55,296 nucleotides of DNA from the NCBI GenBank assembly GCA_964648275.1, contig CAZYOB010000004.1, positions 1 to 55,296 of the forward strand, given 5' to 3'. Within the stretch, counting starts at the first letter, position 1, and each line of letters opens with the position of its first letter. The notes below the pieces were generated by a model. That model was given only the letters and a program-made list of their open reading frames with translations, searched no databases and was not told where the DNA came from. The position numbers were made by a program, and so were the translations under genes. The stretch comes from CAIQPO01 sp964648275 (GTDB lineage Bacteria > Patescibacteriota > Microgenomatia > UBA1400 > MFAQ01). Shown here piece after piece: positions 33,493 through 41,399 of the stretch.

Positions 33493-34107
33493 GAACACTT
33501 TGGCTGTTGTGATCACCTGATCTTCACCTTGCATTTCGAAGATGGCAACGACAGGTTTTCCGGAAACAAACTTGTCTATTTTAAGTACGGCCCTTCTGGA
33601 GAGGATAAAAGTTTGATCACCACTCAGTGTGCGAATGATGATAATTCGTGTCTTAGTGTCGGCCGAAAGAATCTTTCCGGAGACGACTTGAGGTAATTCC
33701 GAAGGAACGTCCTTAATGATAACAATCCTCTTGGCGTCGATGATGTCCTTATTGGTCATGGTGCCGATAACAATGGCTTTGTCCTGGATGGCAAGGGAGC
33801 TAAAGTTCGCCTTACCGGACTTGTTGTATGTAGTGTCTTCAGAGGTGCGTACTTGGAAAGTATCACCGTTGAACTTGAGTGTGATGCTGGTTGAGGATAT
33901 GGCTGAGATTCTACCAATATAACCGACAAGAGAAGATTTTCTGATCATGGCCTCGGCAGTCGCCAGATTTTGTTGGACGATGTTCCTAATAATGGTCACT
34001 TGATCCTGAGCCTCTGTAGGAGTGGCACTGGGTGTTGATGTGACTGCAAGTATGGGGGAAGTAAACGTGAGCAATAGTGATAGTGTAAGGATGGTCTTCT
34101 TTATCAT
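33490..34107 (-). CDS. Exported protein with repeated beta modules (DUF5666-like)
   Basis: 205 aa. A signal peptide (1-21), a helix, then two or three beta units with the pattern GYIGRISAISSTSITLKFNGDTFQVRT and VSGKILSADTKTRIIIIRT, as in DUF5666-like small beta domains. Start overlaps the end of the preceding minus-strand gene by 4 nt. Probably periplasmic or surface; function unknown. Confidence 0.7.
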   Translation of the reverse strand: MIKKTILTLSLLLTFTSPILAVTSTPSATPTEAQDQVTIIRNIVQQNLATAEAMIRKSSLVGYIGRISAISSTSITLKFNGDTFQVRTSEDTTYNKSGKANFSSLAIQDKAIVIGTMTNKDIIDAKRIVIIKDVPSELPQVVSGKILSADTKTRIIIIRTLSGDQTFILSRRAVLKIDKFVSGKPVVAIFEMQGEDQVITTAKVF

Positions 34108-34532
34108 TCTATGACTGTAGTGGTATAGATAACTTGAATTGAAGCGGAAGCGATAAGAGTATCGGACATGAAAGAGTTGACCAGGATATTATTTTCTCCT
34201 CCTATGAGCTCGATGGTGGTATCGAATGATCCATTAATATCAGTGTCGATGATCTTTTGATCGTCTTCGGTAACGATGACGATGGTAGACCCTGGGAGGC
34301 TACTCCCTTTAACAGGGATGGTAGATTCAAAAAATACAGCGTGATTTTCGGGGGTGGAAATAATTAGATCTTCTGCGGCTTTGGGGACAGGAGTAACTTG
34401 AGTTTTCGTTGTCGGTGAAGTTTCTAATTGACTGGGTGAAGAGGCAGCATTATTCGCCAGCTTAATGCCGTAAAGAATAATTCCTCCAAGAAGGCTTCCT
34501 AGTATTAGAGCAAAGATGACCTCTTTTCGCAT
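34104..34532 (-). CDS. Membrane-anchored Ig-like domain protein
   Basis: 142 aa: signal anchor (6-26), Ser/Thr-rich linker, and a C-terminal beta domain with ISTPENHAVFFESTIPVKGSSLPGSTIVI, GSFDTTIELIGGENNILV, like bacterial Ig/glucodextranase domains. Overlaps the next gene by 4 nt, so the two exported proteins are co-translated. Function unknown. Confidence 0.7.
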   Translation of the reverse strand: MRKEVIFALILGSLLGGIILYGIKLANNAASSPSQLETSPTTKTQVTPVPKAAEDLIISTPENHAVFFESTIPVKGSSLPGSTIVIVTEDDQKIIDTDINGSFDTTIELIGGENNILVNSFMSDTLIASASIQVIYTTTVIE

Positions 34533-34600
34533 AGGTTACGTTTGAACGATAACACCCGAGACAAATAATATCAAGTGGAGGGTCGGGGTGGTTACTGTGA

Positions 34601-34606
34601 TAACAT
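34601..34606 (+). promoter_or_regulatory. Extended -10 (TGA-TAACAT), leaderless spacing
   Basis: TAACAT, 6 nt, ATG at 34613. Confidence 0.5.
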
Positions 34607-34612
34607 TGTCTC

Positions 34613-35278
34613 ATGGAAATAACATACTTGGGTCATTCATCGTTCAAGATAAAAAATAAAGAAGGAATGGTGATTATCATGGATCCTTTTGCAGCAGATA
34701 AAGTAGGTTTGCCATACGCAAAGGACGTAGCCGATATTTTGACCATTTCTCACGATCACGAAGATCACAATGAAAGATCCATGATTACTGGGCCGGTGGG
34801 CAGGGATCAGACTTTTGTAATCGACAAAGAAGGAGAGTATGAAATTGGAGGAATTGAGTTCAATGCGATCAAGACATATCACGACAAGACCGAAGGGTCA
34901 GAAAGAGGAAAGAATCTAATATTGACCATCAGAGTTGACGATATAAATGTATGCCATCTTGGAGATCTGGGGCATAAGCTTACCGATTCACAGGTTGAGA
35001 GATTAGGAAGTATAGACGTACTACTTATCCCTGTGGGTGGTGTATATACGATCGACTCGCAGGAGGCTGCGGATCTAATTAAAGAGATCCAGCCCTCAAT
35101 AGTGGTGCCGATGCATTTCAAAGCTTCGGGGATGAAGGGGGATTACGATGGATTGGCGACTTTGGAACAGTTTTTGGACAAGAGTAAACTTCCTTTAATG
35201 GGAGAACCTGTTCATAAAATTAAAGTTGACGAATCCAACTTGCCCGACGATACACAAATACTGGTAATGAATGGCTAA
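34613..35278 (+). CDS. Metallo-beta-lactamase-fold hydrolase
   Basis: 221 aa of the UPF0173/UlaG-like branch. Zinc motif SHDHEDHN near residue 46-53, further ligands GDLGH and MHFK. Soluble. Its end overlaps dnaB by 8 nt (ATGGCTAA), so they are co-translated. The substrate is unknown. Confidence 0.9.
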   Translation: MEITYLGHSSFKIKNKEGMVIIMDPFAADKVGLPYAKDVADILTISHDHEDHNERSMITGPVGRDQTFVIDKEGEYEIGGIEFNAIKTYHDKTEGSERGKNLILTIRVDDINVCHLGDLGHKLTDSQVERLGSIDVLLIPVGGVYTIDSQEAADLIKEIQPSIVVPMHFKASGMKGDYDGLATLEQFLDKSKLPLMGEPVHKIKVDESNLPDDTQILVMNG

Positions 35279-36581
35279 TTTAAGGATACCTCCTCACGAG
35301 GAGGATGCCGAAAAATCTATTCTAGGGGCGATCTTAATCGATAAGGACGCCATTGTTGATATTGCTGTATTGCTGCGACCTGAGATGTTTTATCACGAAG
35401 GGAACGGAAAGATCTATGAGGCGATGATGACCTTGTACGAGAACAGAGATCCGATCGATGCTCTGACCGTGGCAAATTGGTTGAAGGAAGAAAAGCAATT
35501 GGAGAGGGTAGGGGGGAGAGCATATTTGGCGGCGCTATCAAATGAGGTTCCAGTGGCATCGCATGCTTCCAAGTACGCTCAGATCGTTCGAGAAAAATAC
35601 ATAAAGAGAATGCTGATCACAGCAGGAGCAACGATGGGGGAGCTGGCCTTTGATGAAAGTAGGCCTTTAGGTGAAATTTTGGATAAGGCAGAGCAATCCA
35701 TATACGCACTGTCTCAGACTCATGTTCGCAGGTCATTCGTACCTATAAAGGACGCTTTGGCAGAAAGTTTTGACAGACTGGACTCATTGCATGGATCTCC
35801 TGACGGGTTAAGAGGAGTACCGACTGGATTCGGGGATTTGGATGGAATGCTGGCCGGAATGCAGGACAGTAACCTGCTAATCCTAGCTGCCCGCCCGGGT
35901 ATCGGTAAAACTACTCTTGCGACAAATATTGCTCAGTTTGTGGCAGTGGAAAGGAAGTTGCCTGTCGGGTACTTCGCTTTGGAAATGAGCAACTTGGAAA
36001 TGGTAGACAGAATGCTAGTGGGTCAGGCCAATATTGATGCGTGGAAATTGAAAACGGGGAACCTGAAAGATGATGACTTTGCCAGGTTGTCAGAGGCTAT
36101 GGGTGTCTTGGCCGATGCACCTTTGTATATTGACGATACTCCAGGGCAAACCATTTTGGAGTTGAGAACGAAGGCGAGAAGACTTCACTCTCAAGTTGGT
36201 CTTAAATTATTGGTGGTCGACTACTTACAGCTTTGTGTAGGAGATAAAAGTTATGAGAGCCGTGTTCAAGAAGTGGGTAGTATCTCACAGGGGTTAAAGA
36301 ATCTGGCACGTGAGTTGAGAATTCCGGTGCTAGCTCTGTCACAGTTAAACCGTGGGGTGGAGAGTAGGACCGACAAGACGCCTCAGCTGGCGGACCTTCG
36401 TGAGTCGGGAAGCATTGAACAAGATGCGGATGTGGTCATGTTCTTGTACAGAGATAATGATGAAGTAATGGAGGATGTAAGGTTGTCGATTGCCAAACAT
36501 CGTAATGGAGCACTTGGTACCGTTAACCTGAAGTTCAGAGGAGAAAGGGTTAAGTTTTACGGAATCGATAAGACTAGGTAA
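35271..36581 (+). CDS. dnaB: Replicative DNA helicase
   Basis: Hexameric 5'-3' helicase. N-terminal primase-interacting domain (HEEDAEKSILGAIL), then the RecA-like motor with Walker A ARPGIGKTT, VDYLQL Walker B, the LSQLNRGVE motif and the arginine-finger region. 436 aa. Overlapped by the MBL gene. No Shine-Dalgarno. Confidence 0.97.
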   Translation: MANLRIPPHEEDAEKSILGAILIDKDAIVDIAVLLRPEMFYHEGNGKIYEAMMTLYENRDPIDALTVANWLKEEKQLERVGGRAYLAALSNEVPVASHASKYAQIVREKYIKRMLITAGATMGELAFDESRPLGEILDKAEQSIYALSQTHVRRSFVPIKDALAESFDRLDSLHGSPDGLRGVPTGFGDLDGMLAGMQDSNLLILAARPGIGKTTLATNIAQFVAVERKLPVGYFALEMSNLEMVDRMLVGQANIDAWKLKTGNLKDDDFARLSEAMGVLADAPLYIDDTPGQTILELRTKARRLHSQVGLKLLVVDYLQLCVGDKSYESRVQEVGSISQGLKNLARELRIPVLALSQLNRGVESRTDKTPQLADLRESGSIEQDADVVMFLYRDNDEVMEDVRLSIAKHRNGALGTVNLKFRGERVKFYGIDKTR

Positions 36582-36620
36582 CTTTAAGTGAGGCTATATC
36601 CATAATAAAGACTGGTATTG

Positions 36621-36626
36621 TATAGT
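36621..36626 (+). promoter_or_regulatory. -10 element (TATAGT) that decides the sodA start
   Basis: TATAGT, 6 nt, ATG at 36633. The alternative TTG at 36618 would lie inside the promoter, so 36633 is the true start. Confidence 0.55.
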
Positions 36627-36632
36627 AACATT

Positions 36633-37229
36633 ATGTACAAAACATACCCATTTACCTTAGAGGATTTGCCATATGCATACGATGCATTAGAGCCTATTAT
36701 TGATGTCAAGACTATGGAGATACATCACGGTAAGCATCACCAGGCATATGTTGATAATTTGAATAAGGCGCTTGAAGAGAGAAAAGAGCTTCAGGATAAG
36801 ACCCTGGAGGAGTTGATCACATCTGATGTTGATGTAGTCAAGAATAATGCCGGGGGAGTGTTGAATCATGATTTTTTCTGGCGGGCGATGGTTAAGCCTG
36901 ATACAAGTCATATTGGAGATAAACTGACTAGCGCGTTGGAAGAAGAATTCAAGTCGGTCGACGCCTTTTTTTCCATGTTTGAGCAGATAGCGTTGGGTAG
37001 ATTTGGAAGTGGGTGGGCGTGGCTGGTAAAGGACAAAAATGGCAAGCTCGAGCTTGTATCCACTCCGAACCAGGACTCTCCACTTTTGACAGGAAAAAAG
37101 CCATTGCTAGGTTTAGACGTGTGGGAGCATGCGTATTATCTGAAGTATCAGAATAGACGAGCAGACTATGCAAAAGCCTGGTGGTCCGTGGTGAACTGGG
37201 ATAGGGTAGAGGAGCTCTGGGGAGCCTAG
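36633..37229 (+). CDS. sodA: Superoxide dismutase, Mn/Fe type (Mn-like)
   Basis: Converts superoxide to peroxide and oxygen. Metal ligands: His31 in EIHHGKHHQAYV, His in NNAGGVLNHDFFW, and Asp/His in DVWEHAYYLKYQN. Gly in AGG plus Gln in NQDSPL argue for manganese or cambialistic use. 198 aa. Unusual companion of dnaB in an otherwise poor antioxidant gene set. Confidence 0.95.
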   Translation: MYKTYPFTLEDLPYAYDALEPIIDVKTMEIHHGKHHQAYVDNLNKALEERKELQDKTLEELITSDVDVVKNNAGGVLNHDFFWRAMVKPDTSHIGDKLTSALEEEFKSVDAFFSMFEQIALGRFGSGWAWLVKDKNGKLELVSTPNQDSPLLTGKKPLLGLDVWEHAYYLKYQNRRADYAKAWWSVVNWDRVEELWGA

Positions 37230-37232
37230 AAC

Positions 37233-37261
37233 TTGACTTCTGAGGCTATTTATAGTATCCT
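37233..37261 (+). promoter_or_regulatory. Consensus promoter of the Asp-rich gene
   Basis: TTGACT (37233-37238), 17 nt, TATCCT (37256-37261), leader of about 60 nt with GAGGAGAG before the ATG at 37328. The spacer end TATAG matches that of the 24345 promoter. Confidence 0.65.
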
Positions 37262-37327
37262 ATAGACTGTAAGTAGTTCTTTTCAAACTTAAACTAGCCC
37301 AAGGCTTGGGCATGAGGAGAGTGTCAA

Positions 37328-37850
37328 ATGTCAGACGACTACGATGGTGGTGACTACGACGGCGATTTCGACGGCGACTTTGATGGTGATGGAATTGCCG
37401 ACTCCATGGACTCTGACCCAGATGGGGATGGGGACAATGATGGGTTGAACTCAGACCGGACCGACATCTTCGGTAACCCGATGGTGATGGTTAACGGTGA
37501 GTGGATGACTCAGATTAACGATGCCTTCGGTAACCCCACCGTTCTTGATGGTGACCGAAACGTTCAGTTTATGGTTGAGCCAGATGGAGATATCCGGGCT
37601 GCCTCCGGCGAGACCTTTACTCCTACGGATACCGGATTCGGCCGTGACTCCTATGTCAGTGCCGAAGACGGCAGTCTGATTACCCCTACGGATACCTTTA
37701 CCGGTGACACGAATTATGTGATTGGTGAATCGGGAAATGAAGGTGGTGCGGACGATAGCTCGGATGATTCTGAGGAATCTCACTCCAGTAGCCCGGAAGA
37801 AGCTGAAGATGGTGAGGAGTTCGAGGGTGATGGTGGAGAGGGTAGCGTTG
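37328..37850 (+). CDS. Asp/Gly-rich acidic protein with calcium-type repeats (3' part in gap)
   Basis: 174 residues seen before the gap. The first 45 residues are DGDFDGDFDGDGIADSMD-type Asp-Gly repeats resembling thrombospondin type-3 calcium-binding loops. The middle has repeated GNPMVMVNGEWM / FGNPTVLDGDR units, and the end before the gap is a Ser/Glu acidic stretch. No signal peptide. After the gap, one frame (FDSDARDARNYGVRHALG) continues in the same style into the terminator, but joining it to this gene is uncertain because gap length is unknown. Strong promoter, ribosome site and terminator. Confidence 0.75.
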
Positions 37851-37950
37851 NNNNNNNNNNNNNNNNNNNNNNNNNNNNNNNNNNNNNNNNNNNNNNNNNN
37901 NNNNNNNNNNNNNNNNNNNNNNNNNNNNNNNNNNNNNNNNNNNNNNNNNN
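37851..37950. other. Assembly gap (100 N)
   Basis: Third 100-N join; it falls inside a low-complexity acidic coding region, which probably broke the assembly. Confidence 0.99.
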
Positions 37951-38021
37951 CTTTCGATAGTGATGCTCGTGACGCCCGCAATTACGGCGTACGCCATGCA
38001 TTGGGTAGTTTAGTTTTTCCG

Positions 38022-38048
38022 ACCCACCTGAAATATGGTGGGTTTTTT
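38022..38048 (+). terminator. Intrinsic terminator
   Basis: ACCCACC / GGTGGGT stem with T6 after it. Confidence 0.9.
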
Positions 38049-38064
38049 ATGGACTGAAAGGGAC

Positions 38065-38090
38065 AAAAAAAGACGCCCTAGGGGCGTCTT
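38065..38090 (-). terminator. Intrinsic terminator of the lipoprotein gene
   Basis: AAGACGCC / GGCGTCTT stem; T7 on the minus strand side (A7 at 38065-38071). Confidence 0.9.
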
Positions 38091-38097
38091 GGCATGA

Positions 38098-38595
38098 CTA
38101 TTCTTCTTCGTAATAGTAGATTTCGGCGGCTACGAGGTAGCCTTCGACATAAGTCGTCTGAATTTTGACGATATCGTATTGACCACTGTTTACAAATTCA
38201 TCGAGCTGTGGGGACAGCTCCTTATCTCTGACATCGATGTATCTGGTTTCAAGGATAAGTAACTTGATCCTAAGAGCATTGCCTTTTCCAGGTCCTGAGT
38301 TGTCGTAGGTAATATCTGCTGATGTTAGAAAGGCACCTGTGTACCCGGTTTTGACCGAGATGATGTTGAGCTCGCCACTGTTTATCGTATCAACTAACTC
38401 AGGCACGATCAAATTTTGTTTGACGTCAATGTACCGTTCGTCCGGTGATATCCTTAAAATCCGGATACTTTTGCCTTCCAGGGCGGTATCGTTGATTTCA
38501 ATAACCTGAGATGACTCAGGATATGGGTCCGAGCAAGCGGTTAGCAGTGTGACTGAAAGTACAATCAGAAAAAGAGCGGGAAATTTATTCTTCAA
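38098..38595 (-). CDS. Lipoprotein with an internally duplicated module
   Basis: 165 aa. Signal peptide with lipobox LLTAC (Cys21), then two copies of a roughly 55-residue module: IRILRISPDERYIDVKQ ... TGAFLTSADITYD and IKLLILETRYIDVRD ... VEGYLVAAEIYYY, sharing the RYIDV and NSG sequence around the middle. TTG start at 38595 supported by GGAGG. Presumably exposed on the outer face of the membrane. lspA at 41001 could mature it. Confidence 0.8.
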   Translation of the reverse strand: MKNKFPALFLIVLSVTLLTACSDPYPESSQVIEINDTALEGKSIRILRISPDERYIDVKQNLIVPELVDTINSGELNIISVKTGYTGAFLTSADITYDNSGPGKGNALRIKLLILETRYIDVRDKELSPQLDEFVNSGQYDIVKIQTTYVEGYLVAAEIYYYEEE

Positions 38596-38694
38596 AATTT
38601 ACCTCCTCCAATGGGAAAGTGCGGTTTTGATGGGGTATTGTAGCATAATAGGCCTATAACAGCCAGGATGGGACAATTGCAGGTGAGAGTGAAG

Positions 38695-38700
38695 TATAAT
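38695..38700 (+). promoter_or_regulatory. -10 element of tRNA-Leu (TATAAT)
   Basis: Perfect TATAAT 9 nt upstream of the mature tRNA 5' end. Confidence 0.55.
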
Positions 38701-38709
38701 ATTTGTATT

Positions 38710-38792
38710 GCCGAGATGGCGGAATGGTAGACGCTCAGGTCTCAAAAACCTGTGAGGGCAACCTCATGAGGGTTCGATCCCCTCTCTCGGCA
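38710..38792 (+). tRNA. tRNA-Leu (CAA)
   Basis: Acceptor GCCGAGA pairs with TCTCGGC (38785-38791), discriminator A. The anticodon stem CAGGT/ACCTG encloses the loop CTCAAAA, giving anticodon CAA (38743-38745) for UUG. A long variable arm (GTGAGG-GCAA-CCTCAT) and the GGTTCGATCC T arm confirm a type II tRNA. CCA is not encoded. Confidence 0.95.
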
Positions 38793-38798
38793 CTAATT

Positions 38799-38825
38799 AA
38801 AAAGACCTAGGAGTAGGTCTTTTTG
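38799..38825. terminator. Bidirectional intrinsic terminator
   Basis: AAAAAGACCTA / TAGGTCTTTTT hairpin directly after the tRNA, usable on both strands. Confidence 0.88.
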
Positions 38826-38846
38826 TTGATATATCTTTATAAAGGC

Positions 38847-38876
38847 TTGCCCGGATAGGGGAGTTGGGAGTACAAT
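38847..38876 (+). promoter_or_regulatory. Promoter of efp
   Basis: TTGCCC (38847-38852), 18 nt, TACAAT (38871-38876), 11 nt before the ATG. Confidence 0.5.
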
Positions 38877-38887
38877 ACCGTCTGCAT

Positions 38888-39451
38888 ATGATCGACGTAA
38901 ATAAACTAAAAGTGGGTGTGACCTTTACCGAGGACAACCAGCCCTTCAGAGTTATGAAGTACGACTTTACCAAGATGGGTAGGGGAAATGCCGTTATAAA
39001 AATTAAAGCTAAAAACCTTTTTACCGGTTCGATTGTCACAAAATCCTTCATTTCCGGTAACGTGGTAGAAAACATCCTCCTAGACAAGAAACATTTGCAG
39101 TATCTTTACAAGGACGACAGCTTGGCGTATTTCATGGATCCGGTTTCGTTTGATCAATTCGAGATCCCGCTATCTGTTTTGGGAGACGATGTTCTTTATC
39201 TGGTCGAGGGAGAAAAATCCTGGGTATTGTTCTGGGGAGAGAAAATCTTGGGAGTTGAGTTGCCGGCCTCAACTATTATGGAGGTGGCAGAGGCAGAACC
39301 AGGTGCCAGAGGCAATACCGTCAGTAACGTACTTAAACCGGTAAAGATGACCACAGGGTTAACTGTGATGGTACCTTTGTTCATAAATGTAGGAGACAAG
39401 ATCAAGATCAATACCGAGTCGGGTGCTTATACAGGCAGGTCGAACGAGTAA
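38888..39451 (+). CDS. efp: Translation elongation factor P
   Basis: Relieves ribosome stalling at polyproline. 187 aa with KOW-like domain I and two OB domains (ETGLTVMVPLFINVGDKIKINTESGAYTGR-like end). The tip loop reads KMGRGN with Arg32 where E. coli has a modified Lys34. The ATG at 38888 is used because the TTG start at 38864 lies inside the promoter. Confidence 0.95.
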   Translation: MIDVNKLKVGVTFTEDNQPFRVMKYDFTKMGRGNAVIKIKAKNLFTGSIVTKSFISGNVVENILLDKKHLQYLYKDDSLAYFMDPVSFDQFEIPLSVLGDDVLYLVEGEKSWVLFWGEKILGVELPASTIMEVAEAEPGARGNTVSNVLKPVKMTTGLTVMVPLFINVGDKIKINTESGAYTGRSNE

Positions 39452-39898
39452 CTAGCGGAAAAGATAGACCAGAGCGATAACAATGATTTGGGGAAGTAAT
39501 CCCCAGACGACATTCGATGTGGAGCGGTGAAAATGTTTATGAATTCTGTTCAGATAATCCAGAAGTGGAAAGCGGATTTTCAAGAAAACTACAGGAAAAT
39601 CCAGAAAGTCAGGTAGAAGGCCGACGAACCAACCGAGCCAGGCAAGCCAATTAATCTGCGCCTGACCGCTTTGAAAGAGAAAATATACAAGCAGGATTGA
39701 GCCTGGAAAATCGAAAAATAGCTCCTGATAGAAAGCGGCTGACTTTTCTTTTTTCTTTCCCATGCCGGTGCCGACGTCCCAATGGGGAACTCTGTCTTGA
39801 AGATAATGAGTTACCAGAATCAGCGGAATACTGATCAGTGGATAGGGAATTTTGGTGGCTATGAGAGCTCCTGTGGGAGCATGTGCTAGGGACAACAT
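39452..39898 (-). CDS. Membrane protein, predicted inner-membrane hydrolase-like
   Basis: 148 aa from the ATG at 39898, starting LAHAPTGALIATKI, then THYLQDRVPHWDVG and about four hydrophobic helices. The His and Asp positions resemble small membrane-bound metal-dependent hydrolases of the YdjM/DUF457 kind, but the match is weak. A longer frame starting at 39988 overlaps the divergent gene and is less likely. It shares a palindromic TAGTATACTA (39908-39917) promoter region with the divergent gene. Confidence 0.65.
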   Translation of the reverse strand: MLSLAHAPTGALIATKIPYPLISIPLILVTHYLQDRVPHWDVGTGMGKKKEKSAAFYQELFFDFPGSILLVYFLFQSGQAQINWLAWLGWFVGLLPDFLDFPVVFLKIRFPLLDYLNRIHKHFHRSTSNVVWGLLPQIIVIALVYLFR

Positions 39899-39910
39899 GG
39901 TGAATTTTAG

Positions 39911-39916
39911 TATACT
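39911..39916 (+). promoter_or_regulatory. Divergent promoter, palindromic -10 (TAGTATACTA)
   Basis: TATACT on the plus strand is 8 nt before the ATG at 39925. The same 10 bp reads TATACT on the minus strand, 10 nt before the ATG at 39898. Confidence 0.5.
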
Positions 39917-39924
39917 ATCAAGTA

Positions 39925-40665
39925 ATGGAAGGAGCAGTCTTGAAGATCGATACAGTAACGATTTATGGGTATAGTGCCATACTGGCAATAGCCTTTCTTT
40001 GGGGTGCCTTTGTAGCCTACAAAAAGGCTATTGAAGCCCATTTGGATGACGTACACGTACTTGATACTATTGTCTTGGCAGGTTTCTGGTCATTTGTGCT
40101 GAGTAGACTATCTTATGTGATGCTTAATTTGGGATTGTTTTGGGGTAATTGGCCTAGAATCCTTTTTTTGAAGAACTATCCCGGACTTGATCACTGGGGT
40201 TTACTTTTGGGGGTTGTAGTTTCGATCATGATTGTAACCAGGAATTACCGACAGAAATTTTATGACTGGTTCGACCTGGCAATGTTGGGAATGGTAGCGG
40301 GAATGAGTGTTTATTTTGCCGGGATGGCGATTGCCAGCTTAAGTCTTCTTTCGATTGGAGGATCACTGACAAGTCTGGGGATGTTCATATTTCTTTGGAG
40401 AGCAGAGAAGGTCTACAGAACGTATAGTTGGTATAAGAACAAGAAGACTCAGGCAAAGAGCGGATTCTTAAGCGGGGTAGCATTGTCTTATTACGGTTTA
40501 ACTCATTTTATCTTATTAGTTTTATCTCCAGGAGCCCGTTTATGGGTCATGATTGTGAACCTGCTTTTGTTTGTGGGAGGTTTTGTAATGGTGTATAGTA
40601 GGTCTGGCAGGAGTTTGTCGGAGGACTTAAAATTTAAATTAAGACATGGAAGAAAAAAAGACTAA
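39925..40665 (+). CDS. Prolipoprotein diacylglyceryl transferase-like membrane protein
   Basis: 246 aa with about seven helices. An LSRLSYVML segment corresponds to the GARLGYVLF start of the Lgt family and DHWGLLLG to its HGGLIGG motif with the catalytic His. The later family signature (GNFxNGE with Arg and Glu) is not found, so enzyme activity is uncertain. A TTG at 39940 with GGAAGGAG in front is an alternative start. It overlaps the TraR-type gene by 20 nt and heads a run that includes lspA. Confidence 0.65.
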   Translation: MEGAVLKIDTVTIYGYSAILAIAFLWGAFVAYKKAIEAHLDDVHVLDTIVLAGFWSFVLSRLSYVMLNLGLFWGNWPRILFLKNYPGLDHWGLLLGVVVSIMIVTRNYRQKFYDWFDLAMLGMVAGMSVYFAGMAIASLSLLSIGGSLTSLGMFIFLWRAEKVYRTYSWYKNKKTQAKSGFLSGVALSYYGLTHFILLVLSPGARLWVMIVNLLLFVGGFVMVYSRSGRSLSEDLKFKLRHGRKKD

Positions 40666-41032
40666 ATTCTTTTTCCCTTTATCGGTGTTACAGCCGCTAA
40701 TTTCGTATTTAAAGGGTGAAGAAAAAAGATTATCTAAAACTAAGAAAGAACTTAGGAAGACAGACCCGTTCATTTCTGGAAACAGGGATGACGATAATTC
40801 GGTTGATGCAGACGTGTCCGAAAATGTTGAACATGACAGAGCCTATGCAATGAGGAGACAGGTTTCCCGCTCACTGATCGAAATAAAGAAGACTTTAACA
40901 CGAATCAAGTTGGGTAAATTCGGTCTGTGTGCCAATTGTGGCAAGATGATCGATACCGATAGATTAGCCGTTAAGCCTACGGCAGAGTACTGCATGGATT
41001 GTGAAAGAAAGTTTGAAAAAACAGGCAGATAA
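40646..41032 (+). CDS. TraR/DksA-type C4 zinc finger protein
   Basis: 128 aa. C-terminal zinc finger CANCGKMIDTDRLAVKP-AEYCMDC, preceded by a helical, acidic segment (DADVSENVEHDRAYAMRRQ), like DksA-family proteins that enter the RNA polymerase secondary channel. The tip acidic residues of DksA cannot be confirmed. Overlaps both neighbours. Confidence 0.85.
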   Translation: MEEKKTKFFFPLSVLQPLISYLKGEEKRLSKTKKELRKTDPFISGNRDDDNSVDADVSENVEHDRAYAMRRQVSRSLIEIKKTLTRIKLGKFGLCANCGKMIDTDRLAVKPTAEYCMDCERKFEKTGR

Positions 41033-41399
41033 ACTGATTTTTCTCGTAATTTTGTTACTGGGATTGTTGGATTTTTGGTGGCAAGGTGTATTTCGAGATG
41101 GTGGTTTTGGAGTAGAGAATAGGGGAGTGTCATTCGGAGCTCTGCAGGGTATTAGCGGGGTCTCATTGGTGGTAATTTGGACACTGCTCTTGTTGGTTTT
41201 GATCAGAAGTACCAGAAAGAGTTTGTGGCACGGTTTACCCGCCTGGTTAATGGTTGTTGGAGGAGCGGTTAATTTGATGGGCAGAATAAAATTCGGAGGA
41301 GTATGGGACTATTTGAGAGTGCCGGGAATCAACTTATGGTTTAATATTTCGGATATGATGATCGTAGGTGGGTTAGGCGCCTTTATTTTCAGAAAATGA
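41001..41399 (+). CDS. lspA: Lipoprotein signal peptidase
   Basis: Removes signal peptides from prolipoproteins. 132 aa, four helices. NRGVSFG (40-46), catalytic Asp103 in GGVWDYL and Asp118 in NISDMM; spacing of the Asp dyad fits the family. The NLxDR motif reads NLMGR, a Gly for the structural Asp. GTG start at 41001, overlapping the TraR-type gene by 32 nt. Confidence 0.88.
   Translation: MKESLKKQADKLIFLVILLLGLLDFWWQGVFRDGGFGVENRGVSFGALQGISGVSLVVIWTLLLLVLIRSTRKSLWHGLPAWLMVVGGAVNLMGRIKFGGVWDYLRVPGINLWFNISDMMIVGGLGAFIFRK

Noticed and set aside
39899..39988. Longer start for the 39452 gene
   Set aside because: It overlaps the divergent Lgt-like gene and its promoter; the ATG at 39898 matches the palindromic -10.
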